Both the position numbers and the translations under genes were made by a program. Under the pieces are notes generated by a model. It was not told the DNA's origin. It worked only from the letters and a program-made list of their open reading frames with translations, and did no database searches. A stretch of 64,000 bases of DNA, taken from contig NZ_AP025305.1 of assembly GCF_036492635.1 (NCBI RefSeq), forward strand, positions 4,358,000 to 4,421,999. Direction: 5' to 3'. The first letter of the stretch is position 1; each line of letters starts with the position of its first letter. Source of the DNA: Aureibacter tunicatorum. Its GTDB lineage: Bacteria; Bacteroidota; Bacteroidia; Cytophagales; Cyclobacteriaceae. Of this stretch, positions 35,300-45,014 are shown piece by piece.

Positions 35300-37153
35300 T
35301 TAATAATTACCTAATTCTTCTAACTGCATATGATAAAGTCTCGCTGTGATCTTGGCTGTTTGCGCTATCTTCTGGGCAAGTTCCATATGCATCAAAGGAT
35401 GATTAAGTGCTTCTTCTAATCTATGAAAATGATTCTCGTCGGCAACGCCATGATAAGTAAAAAAGGACACCTGATTCTCATCCAAGTTCAGTTGGTCTTT
35501 GATCATCTCTCCCCAGTATCCTGCTAGTCGCTTTCCTATGCCCTCTATGATAAACATCGAACCAAGCAAATCAATAGGATTAGGCTGACTTGCCTGCTGA
35601 AACATAAATGAAGAAAGAGCTATGCTACCCAGATTCTTGGGACTCGACTGAATATCTTCAAGACTTTCTCCAAGTGCCTGATAATTTTTTTCTAATAACT
35701 GAAAATCCTTATGCTCCGTAGCCGTATGTTTGATAAAAGCTGATCGTAATTCAAACAAATCAATAGAGATATTGGAAGCTGCACGAGAGATCCATTGTGA
35801 GCCATCAATCACCTGTTGTCTCAAATCCCTGATCAATAACTTATAATCTTCCAGCGTTAATTTGCCACTGTGAATCTTCTTTACGACAGGCACTTGAAGT
35901 AATTTGGTCTCAAATTCTATCCATATCTGGCTCAACTGTCGAACCAACCATTCTGAGGTAGGGTTTTTCTCTACAACCAACTCTGGTGCCTCGATTTTTC
36001 TGACAGGATAATCCTTCAATAAGCTGGCTGATTCTGGTGCATGAACGGTCAACATCATAAATGAAGTGATAAACCTACCACTCTCAGGCACCATACAAAG
36101 AATTTTCTGACCATTTTTTAAACTCCCTGAATATGTGAGTTCTTCCAGCATGATGAAAATTGAAGCCGCTCCAGTATTCCCTTTTGTGCACAGATTGGTA
36201 AACCAACGATCTTCAGGGATCATACCTCCTCCTTTTTTCATCAACTCCTGTATAGGCTTCTTAAAAAACTCAGAAGAATAATGGCAACACAAGCAATCCA
36301 CTTCCTCTGCATTTATTTTTCCTTGATCAATTAAGTCAAAATAATGCGCCACACCGGTTTTGACAACCTGATCAAGTTGGCGTATATCTTGCTTTAGATT
36401 GATAGCTTCGGCTTGAGAAGCGGATTCATATGAATCATAATCCAGCCAGCTTTTCGTATTATCCTGATTATTATTCTGCCCGGCATACATACAAAGATCC
36501 TGCTGATGAGCATGAGACTTAATATCAATCCATTCTATCTCCAATGAATAAGACCTTGGATTCTTTTCTGGCTGTAAGACAAAAGCTCCGGCTCCATCAG
36601 AAAGCATCCATCTCAAAAACTCTGTATCAAATGACAACTGACTCACTCCCTGAGCTTCGTATCTCGAAGCTTTAAACAGCCTACTGGCAAATTCACTCCC
36701 GACTACTGCCGCAGCCTTCTTTTCTCCTGACCTGATCTGAAGATCAGCATCCCTTAGTGCCATCATTCCGCTGGCGCATACGCTCTGAAAACTTGCAAGC
36801 TCACATGCATCCAAAGAAGAATGCCCATGTACCATACTGGCAAATCCCGGTATAGGCAGATCTGCCTGAGTCGTACCCGTAGCCAGCAACTCAATGCTTT
36901 TGGTATCTACTGATGATTTCTCTAAGGCTGATTCAAGCGCTTTGGCTGCCATCTCTGCATTAGAATGAGTGCTTTGTTGCTGCTTGTCTATGGCATAGTA
37001 CCTCTGCTTTATTCCATTCTGGTTGAGTATTCTTTGTCGGGCAACACTCGGCTTATCTGCTATTCTACCCAGATACTCCTCCATTTCTTCATTATTAACA
37101 GGTTCATTGGGCAAATAAGTTCCCAAGCCTGTGATATATGTTTTATTAGTCAT
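35300..37153 (-). CDS. Ketoacyl-ACP synthase III-like enzyme fused to a haem-oxygenase-like di-iron oxidase domain
   Basis: This 617-residue fusion begins with a thiolase-fold condensing domain (about 1-375). Its catalytic triad is visible as Cys126 (SVCASG), His291 (CHYSSEF) and Asn326 (KGNTGAAS), as in KAS III enzymes and DarB/OleA relatives. The C-terminal domain (about 400-610) is helical and has the H-x3-D-x2-H motif (His568, Asp572, His575) with upstream Glu/His candidates (E480, H481, E537), the pattern of haem-oxygenase-like di-iron oxidases such as CADD and UndA. The protein could join acyl chains and then oxidise or decarboxylate the product; this is inference. It overlaps the hydroxylase gene upstream by 8 bases. 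Confidence 0.8.
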   Translation of the reverse strand: MTNKTYITGLGTYLPNEPVNNEEMEEYLGRIADKPSVARQRILNQNGIKQRYYAIDKQQQSTHSNAEMAAKALESALEKSSVDTKSIELLATGTTQADLPIPGFASMVHGHSSLDACELASFQSVCASGMMALRDADLQIRSGEKKAAAVVGSEFASRLFKASRYEAQGVSQLSFDTEFLRWMLSDGAGAFVLQPEKNPRSYSLEIEWIDIKSHAHQQDLCMYAGQNNNQDNTKSWLDYDSYESASQAEAINLKQDIRQLDQVVKTGVAHYFDLIDQGKINAEEVDCLCCHYSSEFFKKPIQELMKKGGGMIPEDRWFTNLCTKGNTGAASIFIMLEELTYSGSLKNGQKILCMVPESGRFITSFMMLTVHAPESASLLKDYPVRKIEAPELVVEKNPTSEWLVRQLSQIWIEFETKLLQVPVVKKIHSGKLTLEDYKLLIRDLRQQVIDGSQWISRAASNISIDLFELRSAFIKHTATEHKDFQLLEKNYQALGESLEDIQSSPKNLGSIALSSFMFQQASQPNPIDLLGSMFIIEGIGKRLAGYWGEMIKDQLNLDENQVSFFTYHGVADENHFHRLEEALNHPLMHMELAQKIAQTAKITARLYHMQLEELGNY

Positions 37154-37880
37154 TTCGTTGTGTTAGTTGTTTGATTTTTAGGTTAATCTCATCAAAAACG
37201 TAAGAAACAAAGCCAAAGTTGTCTTTACCACGGCGATGATGATTATGATGACGGGAACTCATACTCGTAAATCGAGCTATTTTTCCACATAAAATATAAT
37301 TGGAATGTCCTATAAAATTAAAAAATATACTGCATATCGGATAAAGTGCTATCGCCATTGGTGATAGTTTTATAAAGGGAATCAATGTGATCGGAACAGT
37401 ACTCAACAGCAGCGCTTCCAACCAATGAAAACTGAACACTGACTGATAAGTCGGAACTCTGGATCGATGATGAATAAAATGTACATTTTTTATCAACCAA
37501 GGAGTGTGCATCAGCCTGTGAACTATGAAAAAATGAATTTCATTCCATACATTCAATGCTAATAAACCTACAAGAACATTCACTAAAGTATTGTCTGCAA
37601 ACCAACTTGATTCATGTCGAAGCAGATAAATGATCGGTAAGCTCGAAAAGCCAAATATAAGTATAGAGTGAAGGGAATCTCTGACCTCTAATTTCTTCTG
37701 ACTTTCACTTACCTTTTCTCTTGACAACTTTCTTATCCATGCTTTTTTCTCAAGCAAATTGCTTAACAGAGAAAACAATAACACTCCCCCAAAATACAGC
37801 AAAAGAAAATATATAGCAGTGAGAACATACCACTCGAAGTAGGAAAGTTCATCTATGAGTTTATATATAAGTTTATCCAT
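37146..37880 (-). CDS. Fatty-acid hydroxylase / sterol-desaturase family protein
   Basis: This 244-residue integral membrane protein has four to five hydrophobic helices and the histidine clusters of the family: HFFIVHRLMH, HFIHH and HHNHHR. These would hold a non-haem di-iron centre that inserts oxygen into a lipid chain. It is the first gene of the operon with the ketoacyl synthase fusion. The 8-base overlap with that gene suggests translational coupling and a shared lipid-type product. Confidence 0.88.
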   Translation of the reverse strand: MDKLIYKLIDELSYFEWYVLTAIYFLLLYFGGVLLFSLLSNLLEKKAWIRKLSREKVSESQKKLEVRDSLHSILIFGFSSLPIIYLLRHESSWFADNTLVNVLVGLLALNVWNEIHFFIVHRLMHTPWLIKNVHFIHHRSRVPTYQSVFSFHWLEALLLSTVPITLIPFIKLSPMAIALYPICSIFFNFIGHSNYILCGKIARFTSMSSRHHNHHRRGKDNFGFVSYVFDEINLKIKQLTQRND

Positions 37881-37973
37881 TTAGCTCACATAAGTATATG
37901 CTAAATTTACATCAAATAAACATAAAACTATTCCTCAGGAAAAAACTTAAGTTCAATATCAAAATGAAACTCC

Positions 37974-38711
37974 TTATCTTGATCTCGTTCGCTTTCGCAA
38001 TTTATTTATCTTGTCATGAAAATAATTTCTTAAATCGCTGAGATATTTTTCTTTGTCAAGCTGGCGTAGCACAACATACAATTGAGAAGCTTGGAGTTCT
38101 TCAAGTTCGAATTTCAAATCCCTCAACTCGACTTTGAGCGACCATATTTTCTCATTATGATCAACCTTCATGTCCAATTTTAAATTCGTAAGTCCGCTAA
38201 AAATTTGTTGATGCAACCTTCTTAACTGTTCGAGGTTCGCATTTTGATAATGTTCGTTAAGAAGGATTGTCAGCTCGGTAGCCTGTTTGATTTCATCGTC
38301 ATCATTCGACTGAATTTTATCGGGATGCACTTTGACTACGCCTTCCTTATAAAGACGTTTCAGCTCATTTAAATTTTCATTAACAGCACATGATTTCCTT
38401 GTCTCCTTTTGTTGCTTGCTTACTAAAGTGTTTTCTTTGGTGCGAAAGTTCTTTCCTTTTCTTTTTTGCTCTCTTCTTTTCTCTTTCTTGAGCTTCTTTT
38501 GCTCATTATACAAGGCTTGAAGCTTTTGAATTTGCGCAATCTCAACACGCAACTCAGTTCTGATTCTAAGTCTAAAAGCATTGAGTTCAGACTTCACAGT
38601 ATCAATCTCTTTTTCTGTTCGGTCAATATCAGCCTTCAAAGCTTCTAATTTTTGGGTTTCTTGCTTGCTAATTGACTCTACTTTACACACCTCTTGTTCT
38701 AAATTACACAC
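37974..38711 (-). CDS. Coiled-coil protein with J-domain-like segment
   Basis: This 245-residue protein is mostly charged coiled coil (about 10-85 and 170-240). Between them, residues 112-165 contain a segment with VHPDK (His129-Pro-Asp) and helices like the HPD loop and later helices of DnaJ J domains. A J domain would recruit DnaK, but the usual first helix is weak, so activity is uncertain. The frame opens with GTG (38711). Neighbouring mltG lies upstream on the same strand. Confidence 0.65.
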   Translation of the reverse strand: MCNLEQEVCKVESISKQETQKLEALKADIDRTEKEIDTVKSELNAFRLRIRTELRVEIAQIQKLQALYNEQKKLKKEKRREQKRKGKNFRTKENTLVSKQQKETRKSCAVNENLNELKRLYKEGVVKVHPDKIQSNDDDEIKQATELTILLNEHYQNANLEQLRRLHQQIFSGLTNLKLDMKVDHNEKIWSLKVELRDLKFELEELQASQLYVVLRQLDKEKYLSDLRNYFHDKINKLRKRTRSR

Positions 38712-38809
38712 TTAATAAGGTAATTTTCTATCACAGAAAAGAAATCAAATTATACTACAAATGATTCTATGATAGAAATTTACTTAGGGAACTTATAAAG
38801 GACAGTATA

Positions 38810-39844
38810 TCACTTAAATATCTTAGCTCTGCTCAGCGCTCTTTGATACTTTGCGGCATTGATATTATGCTCGCTCAAAGTTTTGGCAAAGTTATGAGAA
38901 CCTGAAAAATCCTCTTTAGCGCAAAAATATAGGTAACTGTGCTTTTCAAAATTAAGAACAGCGTCAATGACACGAGCTTCAGGAAGATTAATAGGCCCAG
39001 GAGGCAGTCCCGCATACTTATATGTATTGTATGGCGAATCAATCTCAAGATGTTCGTTTAATACTCTCTTGATTTCAAAATCTCCAACAGCAAAAACAAC
39101 CGTCGGATCAGCTTGCAAAGGTATTCCTCTCTTCAATCTATTAATATATACTCCGGCAATAGTAGGTTGCTCTTCAAACACTTTGCTTTCGGCCTGTACT
39201 ATTGAGGCCAATATGCTGATTTCAACTGGCGTCATTCCTATTTCCGCAGCCTTTGACTTTCTATCCTCATTCCAAAAGCTCTTGTATTGGCTATGTAATT
39301 TCTTTATTAACTCATCAGCGTCAATAGTCCAGTACACCTCATAAGTATTGGGAATATACATAGCCATTTTATTCTCATGATTAAAGCCGAACGAAGAAAA
39401 CAATGTCGAATCATGAAGTACTTTTAGAAACTCTTCAGTCTCTAGCTCAATATTAGCCGTAATCTTCTCCGCAAGATCCAGCGAAGTTCTGACATTATTG
39501 AAGGTCACAGTCAATGGATCCTGATCACCAGCTCTTAGTTTCCTTACTGCCTCAACATTATTCATATTGGGTTCAAAAACATATCTTCCCGGCTTAATGT
39601 TATCTTGGTACTTCAGTATTTTGGACACAAAGCTGAATGATACCATATCTTGAACCACATCTTGGTCATACATGATATTTTGCACATCGCGAAATGTGCT
39701 GTTCGCTGGTATGAATACTGTTTGAGGCTGTTTGCTCACTAGTATGTTAGGTCCAGTAAACATTTGATAAAAATAAAATATAAATGACGAACCTAATGTC
39801 GCGAACACTATCAACGCAATAACGAATATTTTCCTTTTTTCCAT
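38810..39844 (-). CDS. mltG: Endolytic peptidoglycan transglycosylase MltG
   Basis: This 344-residue inner-membrane-anchored protein (N-terminal helix about 6-27) cleaves nascent glycan strands and may set their length. The catalytic region ASIVQAES carries the conserved glutamate. It is followed by AGVYINRLKRGIPLQADPTVVFA and the C-terminal YNTYKYAGLPPGPI motif. The start is set at the ATG at 39844 (MEKRKIF) because the longer frame adds unmatched residues. It is divergent from the threonylcarbamoyl-AMP synthase gene. Confidence 0.93.
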   Translation of the reverse strand: MEKRKIFVIALIVFATLGSSFIFYFYQMFTGPNILVSKQPQTVFIPANSTFRDVQNIMYDQDVVQDMVSFSFVSKILKYQDNIKPGRYVFEPNMNNVEAVRKLRAGDQDPLTVTFNNVRTSLDLAEKITANIELETEEFLKVLHDSTLFSSFGFNHENKMAMYIPNTYEVYWTIDADELIKKLHSQYKSFWNEDRKSKAAEIGMTPVEISILASIVQAESKVFEEQPTIAGVYINRLKRGIPLQADPTVVFAVGDFEIKRVLNEHLEIDSPYNTYKYAGLPPGPINLPEARVIDAVLNFEKHSYLYFCAKEDFSGSHNFAKTLSEHNINAAKYQRALSRAKIFK

Positions 39845-39965
39845 AGTACACAAAAATAAGCAATAATTCACAATCCTTGAAAATATGCTTTGGATTCATA
39901 TACAACAACGCATCCTTTTGTAGTGAATTATATGTAAATTGGCAAGAATACTAAACAAATAGCAT

Positions 39966-40595
39966 ATGGCAGCTGAATTCGTAAAACTCTACCCGGACAA
40001 TCCTCAAGAAAAAATAATCGAAAAGGTTAGCAATACGTTGAAAAGCGGAGGAGTAGTCATCTATCCAACAGATACTGTTTACGCGATTGGCTGCGATATT
40101 TTCAATAGCAAAGCCATAGAGAAAGTAGCTCAAATCAAAAATATGAAGGCAAAGGAAGCCGAATTTTCTTTTATCTGCTTCGATCTAAGCGACATATCTC
40201 AATATGTGAAGAGCCTTTCCACTCCGCAATTTAAAGTAATGAAAAAAGCTCTTCCGGGGCCTTTTACTTTTATTCTAAATTCCAGTTCCAAAGTCCCTAA
40301 AATACTCGGCAGAAAGAAAAAAACCGTTGGTATCAGGGTTCCTGACAATAATATACCAAGACAAATTGTCAAAAGTTTAGGCAATCCGATTATCACCACT
40401 TCGATCATAGACGAAGATGAGATTTTAGAATATTCCACCGATCCGGAATTGATTTATGAAAAATATCAAAACCAAGTGGATATAATCATTGATGGCGGAT
40501 ACGGCAATAACATAGCCTCTACCATTGTCAATGCAACCACTGATTCATTCGAAGTAATCAGAGAGGGACTCGGGGATATATCACAATATATTTAA
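39966..40595 (+). CDS. L-threonylcarbamoyladenylate synthase (YrdC/Sua5 family)
   Basis: This 209-residue enzyme makes threonylcarbamoyl-AMP from threonine, bicarbonate and ATP for the universal t6A37 tRNA modification. The YrdC fold is shown by [17 protein letters not shown] near the N-terminus, the LPGPFTFIL strand and VGIRVPDN. The length fits the short YciO/YrdC type without the Sua5 C-terminal domain. YciO-like relatives are the alternative. Confidence 0.9.
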   Translation: MAAEFVKLYPDNPQEKIIEKVSNTLKSGGVVIYPTDTVYAIGCDIFNSKAIEKVAQIKNMKAKEAEFSFICFDLSDISQYVKSLSTPQFKVMKKALPGPFTFILNSSSKVPKILGRKKKTVGIRVPDNNIPRQIVKSLGNPIITTSIIDEDEILEYSTDPELIYEKYQNQVDIIIDGGYGNNIASTIVNATTDSFEVIREGLGDISQYI

Positions 40596-40697
40596 TAGGT
40601 TTAAAATTTTTAATCTTGATAAAATAATTTAACCTAAATATCATCGTTTAGCATTTATCATTAATTAGCTATTGATTATTAAATTAACTCGTAATAA

Positions 40698-41327
40698 ATG
40701 AAAGAAAATAATTTGGTCATAGATCTGCAGTATTTACCACCTATAGAATACTTTTTCACTATCGCCGAATACACCCACGTATACTTTGACCTAACTGAGA
40801 GATACCAAAAACAATCTTATAGAAACAGATGTCGAATACTTATGTCCAACAAAATCATGGACTTGACTATTCCGATTGAAAAAGGTAATAAAAAGCCTGT
40901 AATACAACATGCCAAAATTGATTACAAAGAGAAATGGCATTTGACACATTGGAGATCTTTGCAAACTGCTTACGGCAAATCACCTTTTTTTGAGTACTAC
41001 AGCTTTTACTTTGAAAAAATCTTAGCAAAAAAGCATGAAAAGTTAGTGGATTTGAACATTGAATTGATTAATTTAATATGTAAATTATTACAAATAGAGA
41101 GCAGTCTTCATTTGATAACAAAAAGTGAAGATTTTCCAGATTCCTTTGATGATTTCAGGTCAAAAATTCATCCTAAAAAGGAATCTTCAAATGCCAATTT
41201 TTCAGCATCTCCATACCAACAAGTCTTTGGAGAGAAATTTGTTAAGAACTTGAGTACCGTGGATCTCATTTTTTGCGAGGGAACAAACAGTTCGGAAGTT
41301 TTGAGAAAATCAATCCTTCAAATGTAG
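40698..41327 (+). CDS. WbqC-like family protein
   Basis: This 209-residue protein matches the WbqC-like family: an IDLQYLPPIEYF start, YQKQSYRNRCRI, a DLTIPIEKG segment and W-R-S-L-Q-x-A-Y-G-K-S-P-F-F. Family members occur in surface polysaccharide clusters and are proposed to transfer acyl groups, but their chemistry is mostly unproven. No signal peptide. It lies between the t6A synthase gene and clpC in the same direction. Confidence 0.8.
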   Translation: MKENNLVIDLQYLPPIEYFFTIAEYTHVYFDLTERYQKQSYRNRCRILMSNKIMDLTIPIEKGNKKPVIQHAKIDYKEKWHLTHWRSLQTAYGKSPFFEYYSFYFEKILAKKHEKLVDLNIELINLICKLLQIESSLHLITKSEDFPDSFDDFRSKIHPKKESSNANFSASPYQQVFGEKFVKNLSTVDLIFCEGTNSSEVLRKSILQM

Positions 41328-41442
41328 AACAAAGCATTTTTCTTTGCGTTAGAATAATACTATATCCACTTATAAAATTTTAATCACCTTCTCACTGCGA
41401 GCGTCAGTGTTCGCATAGACAAGAAAGAAAGGGTCTAAATAT

Positions 41443-43983
41443 ATGGAAGCAAAATTTTCAAATAGAGTCAAAGAAGTAATCTCCTTAAGCCGTGAGGAAG
41501 CTCTCCGCTTAGGCCATGATTACATCGGCACCGAACATTTACTTTTGGGAATGGTAAGAGAAGGTGAGGGTGTAGCCGTTAGCATCCTGAAAAAGTTGGG
41601 CGTGTCTCTTGATGAACTTAAAGATTCAATTGAACAGGCTACAAAAGGCACTGCGCTAGGGAATGCCAATGACAACAAGGCCAATATACCTCTCACCAGA
41701 CAATCCGAAAAAGTGCTTAAAATCACTTATCTTGAAGCAAAAATTTTTAAAAGCGCTGTCATAGGCACCGAACATTTGCTTTTGTCTCTTTTAAGAGATG
41801 AAGATAACATAGCTACTCAGATTTTGGAAAAATATGATGTAAGCTATGACATGGTCAAAGAACTACTTGAGCTTAAAACCGAAGACAGCCAAGAAGACAC
41901 TGCTTCTACGATTTTAGGAAGCACTGTGGGCGGATCTTCAGGTTCAATCGGCGGAGGATCAAGCAAAGGTGAAGGCTCGTCCAAAGGCGAAAAATCCAAA
42001 ACTCCTGTATTGGACAACTTCGGCAGAGATCTTACTAAAATGGCCGAAGAAGACAAACTTGATCCAATTGTTGGTAGAGACAAAGAGATAGAAAGAGTAG
42101 CTCAAATCCTAAGCCGTAGAAAGAAAAACAACCCGATACTCATAGGAGAGCCCGGTGTTGGTAAGACAGCTATAGCTGAAGGATTAGCCTTAAGAATCAA
42201 TCAGAAAAAAGTATCTAGAGTTCTTTTCAATAAAAGAGTTGTTACATTGGATTTAGCATCTCTTGTAGCCGGCACAAAATACAGAGGCCAGTTTGAAGAA
42301 AGAATGAAGGCCGTAATGAGCGAACTGGAAAAATCTCCAGAAATCATTCTTTTCATTGACGAGTTGCATACTATTGTTGGCGCAGGTGGAGCTTCTGGTT
42401 CTCTTGATGCTTCCAACATGTTCAAGCCTGCACTTGCAAGAGGGGAAATCCAATGCATCGGAGCTACGACACTTGACGAATACAGACAATATATTGAGAA
42501 AGATGGCGCTTTAGCGAGAAGATTCCAACAAGTGATGGTTGACGCAACCACACCTGAGGAAACAATGGAAATTCTCAATAATATTAAAGCTAAATACGAA
42601 GATCATCATCATGTAGTCTTTACAGATGAAGCTTTATTGGCATGTGTCAAATTGTCAGACAGATATATCAGCGATAGATTCTTGCCAGATAAAGCTATTG
42701 ATGTAATGGATGAAGCCGGAGCTAGAGTTCATATCAACAACATTCACGTTCCTGACTCAATTTTAACTTTGGAAAAAGCCATTGAGGATATCAAGGCTGA
42801 AAAGAACAAAGTTGTCAAAAGCCAGAAATATGAAGAAGCTGCTCAATTAAGAGATAAAGAGAAAAAACTAATCGAGCAATTAGAAAAAGCCAAAGCTGAG
42901 TGGGAAGAAGAAACCAAGACTAAAAGATACACTGTAACTGAGGAAAATGTAGCTGAAGTTATAGCGATGATGACTGGTGTTCCAACCAAAAGAGTTGCTC
43001 AAAATGAAAGCGTTAAGCTTAAAGGTATGGGCAATGAACTTAAAGATAAAGTAATTGGCCAAGACGAAGCTATTAACAAGCTTGTGAAAGCTATTCAAAG
43101 AACGAGAGTTGGTCTAAAGGATCCTAAAAAGCCAATCGGTTCGTTTATTTTCTTAGGTCCAACAGGTGTTGGTAAGACAGAATTAGCTAAAGTACTTTCT
43201 ACATATCTTTTTGACAAAGAAGATGCTCTTGTCAGAATAGATATGAGTGAATACATGGAGAAATTCTCTGTATCAAGACTGGTAGGAGCACCTCCGGGAT
43301 ACGTTGGTTATGAAGAAGGCGGACAGCTTACTGAGAAAGTAAGAAGAAAACCATACTCAGTAGTCTTGCTTGATGAAATAGAAAAAGCGCACCCAGATGT
43401 CTTCAATCTTCTGCTACAGGTTCTTGACGATGGTATACTTACTGATGGACTTGGAAGAAGAGTCGATTTTAGAAATACGATCATCATCATGACATCAAAC
43501 ATTGGTGTTAGGGATTTAAAAGACTTTGGAACAGGAATTGGTTTTGCCACTCAAGCTAAAAAGGAAAATGAAGAAGAGCACATGAAGCTAACTATTCAAA
43601 ATGCTCTGAAAAAAGCCTTTAGCCCTGAGTTTTTGAATCGTCTGGACGATGTTATTGTCTTCAACCATTTGGCTCAAAAAGACATACATCAAATCATTGA
43701 TATTGCTCTTAAGAAGCTATTCAAACGTATCGAGGAACTTGGATATACAGTCAAGCTTACTGACAAAGCCAAAGATTTCTTAGCTACTAAAGGATATGAC
43801 CAACAATATGGAGCTAGACCTTTGCATAGAGCTATTCAAAAATACCTTGAAGATGCTGTTGCGGAGGAAATACTAAATGGCAACTTGGAAGAAGGGGATA
43901 TCATCCTAGCTGATCATTCAAAAGATTCGCAAGAACTTAAAGTAACTATTGAGAAAAACAATAAAACATCAAAAGAGAGTTAA
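41443..43983 (+). CDS. clpC: ATP-dependent Clp protease ATP-binding subunit ClpC
   Basis: This 846-residue AAA+ unfoldase has two N-terminal Clp repeats, a first AAA domain with GEPGVGKT, a central coiled coil with UVR-like region (KYEEAAQLRDKEKKL) and a second AAA domain with GPTGVGKT. It feeds substrates to ClpP and takes part in quality control and stress response. A short inverted repeat in the leader (near 41395-41416) is weak. Own promoter not recognised. A terminator follows. Confidence 0.95.
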   Translation: MEAKFSNRVKEVISLSREEALRLGHDYIGTEHLLLGMVREGEGVAVSILKKLGVSLDELKDSIEQATKGTALGNANDNKANIPLTRQSEKVLKITYLEAKIFKSAVIGTEHLLLSLLRDEDNIATQILEKYDVSYDMVKELLELKTEDSQEDTASTILGSTVGGSSGSIGGGSSKGEGSSKGEKSKTPVLDNFGRDLTKMAEEDKLDPIVGRDKEIERVAQILSRRKKNNPILIGEPGVGKTAIAEGLALRINQKKVSRVLFNKRVVTLDLASLVAGTKYRGQFEERMKAVMSELEKSPEIILFIDELHTIVGAGGASGSLDASNMFKPALARGEIQCIGATTLDEYRQYIEKDGALARRFQQVMVDATTPEETMEILNNIKAKYEDHHHVVFTDEALLACVKLSDRYISDRFLPDKAIDVMDEAGARVHINNIHVPDSILTLEKAIEDIKAEKNKVVKSQKYEEAAQLRDKEKKLIEQLEKAKAEWEEETKTKRYTVTEENVAEVIAMMTGVPTKRVAQNESVKLKGMGNELKDKVIGQDEAINKLVKAIQRTRVGLKDPKKPIGSFIFLGPTGVGKTELAKVLSTYLFDKEDALVRIDMSEYMEKFSVSRLVGAPPGYVGYEEGGQLTEKVRRKPYSVVLLDEIEKAHPDVFNLLLQVLDDGILTDGLGRRVDFRNTIIIMTSNIGVRDLKDFGTGIGFATQAKKENEEEHMKLTIQNALKKAFSPEFLNRLDDVIVFNHLAQKDIHQIIDIALKKLFKRIEELGYTVKLTDKAKDFLATKGYDQQYGARPLHRAIQKYLEDAVAEEILNGNLEEGDIILADHSKDSQELKVTIEKNNKTSKES

Positions 43984-44002
43984 ACACTCTCTTTTGATCA
44001 AC

Positions 44003-44036
44003 AAAAAAGCCTTGGCAAAACTGCCAAGGCTTTTTT
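44003..44036. terminator. Bidirectional terminator between clpC and atpG
   Basis: An 11-bp perfect stem (44007-44017 with 44022-44032) has A residues before and T residues after it, so it works for clpC on the plus strand and for the ATP synthase operon on the minus strand. Confidence 0.85.
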
Positions 44037-44065
44037 ATGCTTATTAGCATCTATATTTTTATTGA

Positions 44066-44956
44066 TTAAGACTTCTTGCTTAACGCTTCCGCTCCTGCAA
44101 CAATCTCTAAAATTTCTGTTGTAATAGCTGCTTGTCGAGTTCTGTTATAAGTCAATCGCAATGACTTCAACAATTCTCCTGCATTATCAGTTGCTTTATC
44201 CATAGCTGTCATTCTAGCGCCATGCTCAGAAGCATTTGACTCCAACAAAGCTTTGTAGAATTGCATCTTCAAAGATTTAGGAATCAATTCTTCAATGATG
44301 AATTCCTTAGAAGGCTCATAGATAAAATCCGACTCAAAATTCTCGCTATTGCTTTCTTCTGACTCAGATTGCTGAATTGGCAAGAACTGCTCGTCTCTCA
44401 AGATTTGAACCGCTACATTTCTAAACTCATTGTAAATCAACTCTACTTGGTCGAATTTACCGTTTAAGAAACCGTTCATAGCATGCTCGGCCGCAGGCCT
44501 TACATTGTCAAAAGACAAATCTTGGAAAGAATCCACATAATCCTCGATAAGGTTATACCCTCTCCTAGCAAAATACTGTTGAGCTTTTCGGCCAATAGGC
44601 ATAATAGTCAAAAAGCCAGCCTCATAAGCTCTCTTGTACTTTTCATCAATTACAGATAAAGTTTTTTTGATAGCATTCATATTGAACGCTCCACAAAGAC
44701 CTCTATCAGAAGTGACCACTACAAGCAAAACCTTATTAACTTCTCTCTCAACAGCAAATTCGATTGAAGAATGATCACTACCAGAAGAAACATTTTCCAA
44801 AATAGAAGTCAGCTTCTCCGTGTACGGTCTCACTCTTTCTATTCTATCTTGCGCTCTTCTCAGTTTTGACGCAGCTACCATTTTCATGGCTTTAGTAATT
44901 TGCTGTGTCGATTTTACCGAAGTGATTCTATTCTTTACTTCCTTTAAGTTTGCCAT
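44066..44956 (-). CDS. atpG: ATP synthase F1 subunit gamma
   Basis: The gamma subunit is the rotating central stalk of F1. The 296-residue protein starts MANLKEVKNRI (ATG at 44956; the longer frame to 44980 is rejected) and has the TSDRGLCGAFN signature and the C-terminal LTYNRTRQAAITTEILEIVAG. It is the last gene of the cluster. An acidic insert at about 200-215 (ESEESNSENF) is notable but harmless-looking. Confidence 0.96.
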   Translation of the reverse strand: MANLKEVKNRITSVKSTQQITKAMKMVAASKLRRAQDRIERVRPYTEKLTSILENVSSGSDHSSIEFAVEREVNKVLLVVVTSDRGLCGAFNMNAIKKTLSVIDEKYKRAYEAGFLTIMPIGRKAQQYFARRGYNLIEDYVDSFQDLSFDNVRPAAEHAMNGFLNGKFDQVELIYNEFRNVAVQILRDEQFLPIQQSESEESNSENFESDFIYEPSKEFIIEELIPKSLKMQFYKALLESNASEHGARMTAMDKATDNAGELLKSLRLTYNRTRQAAITTEILEIVAGAEALSKKS

Positions 44957-45014
44957 ATTCGATATGCTTAAAAACAGCAAGCCAGTTTCATCCAGCTTGC
45001 CTTATTAAAGTCTC

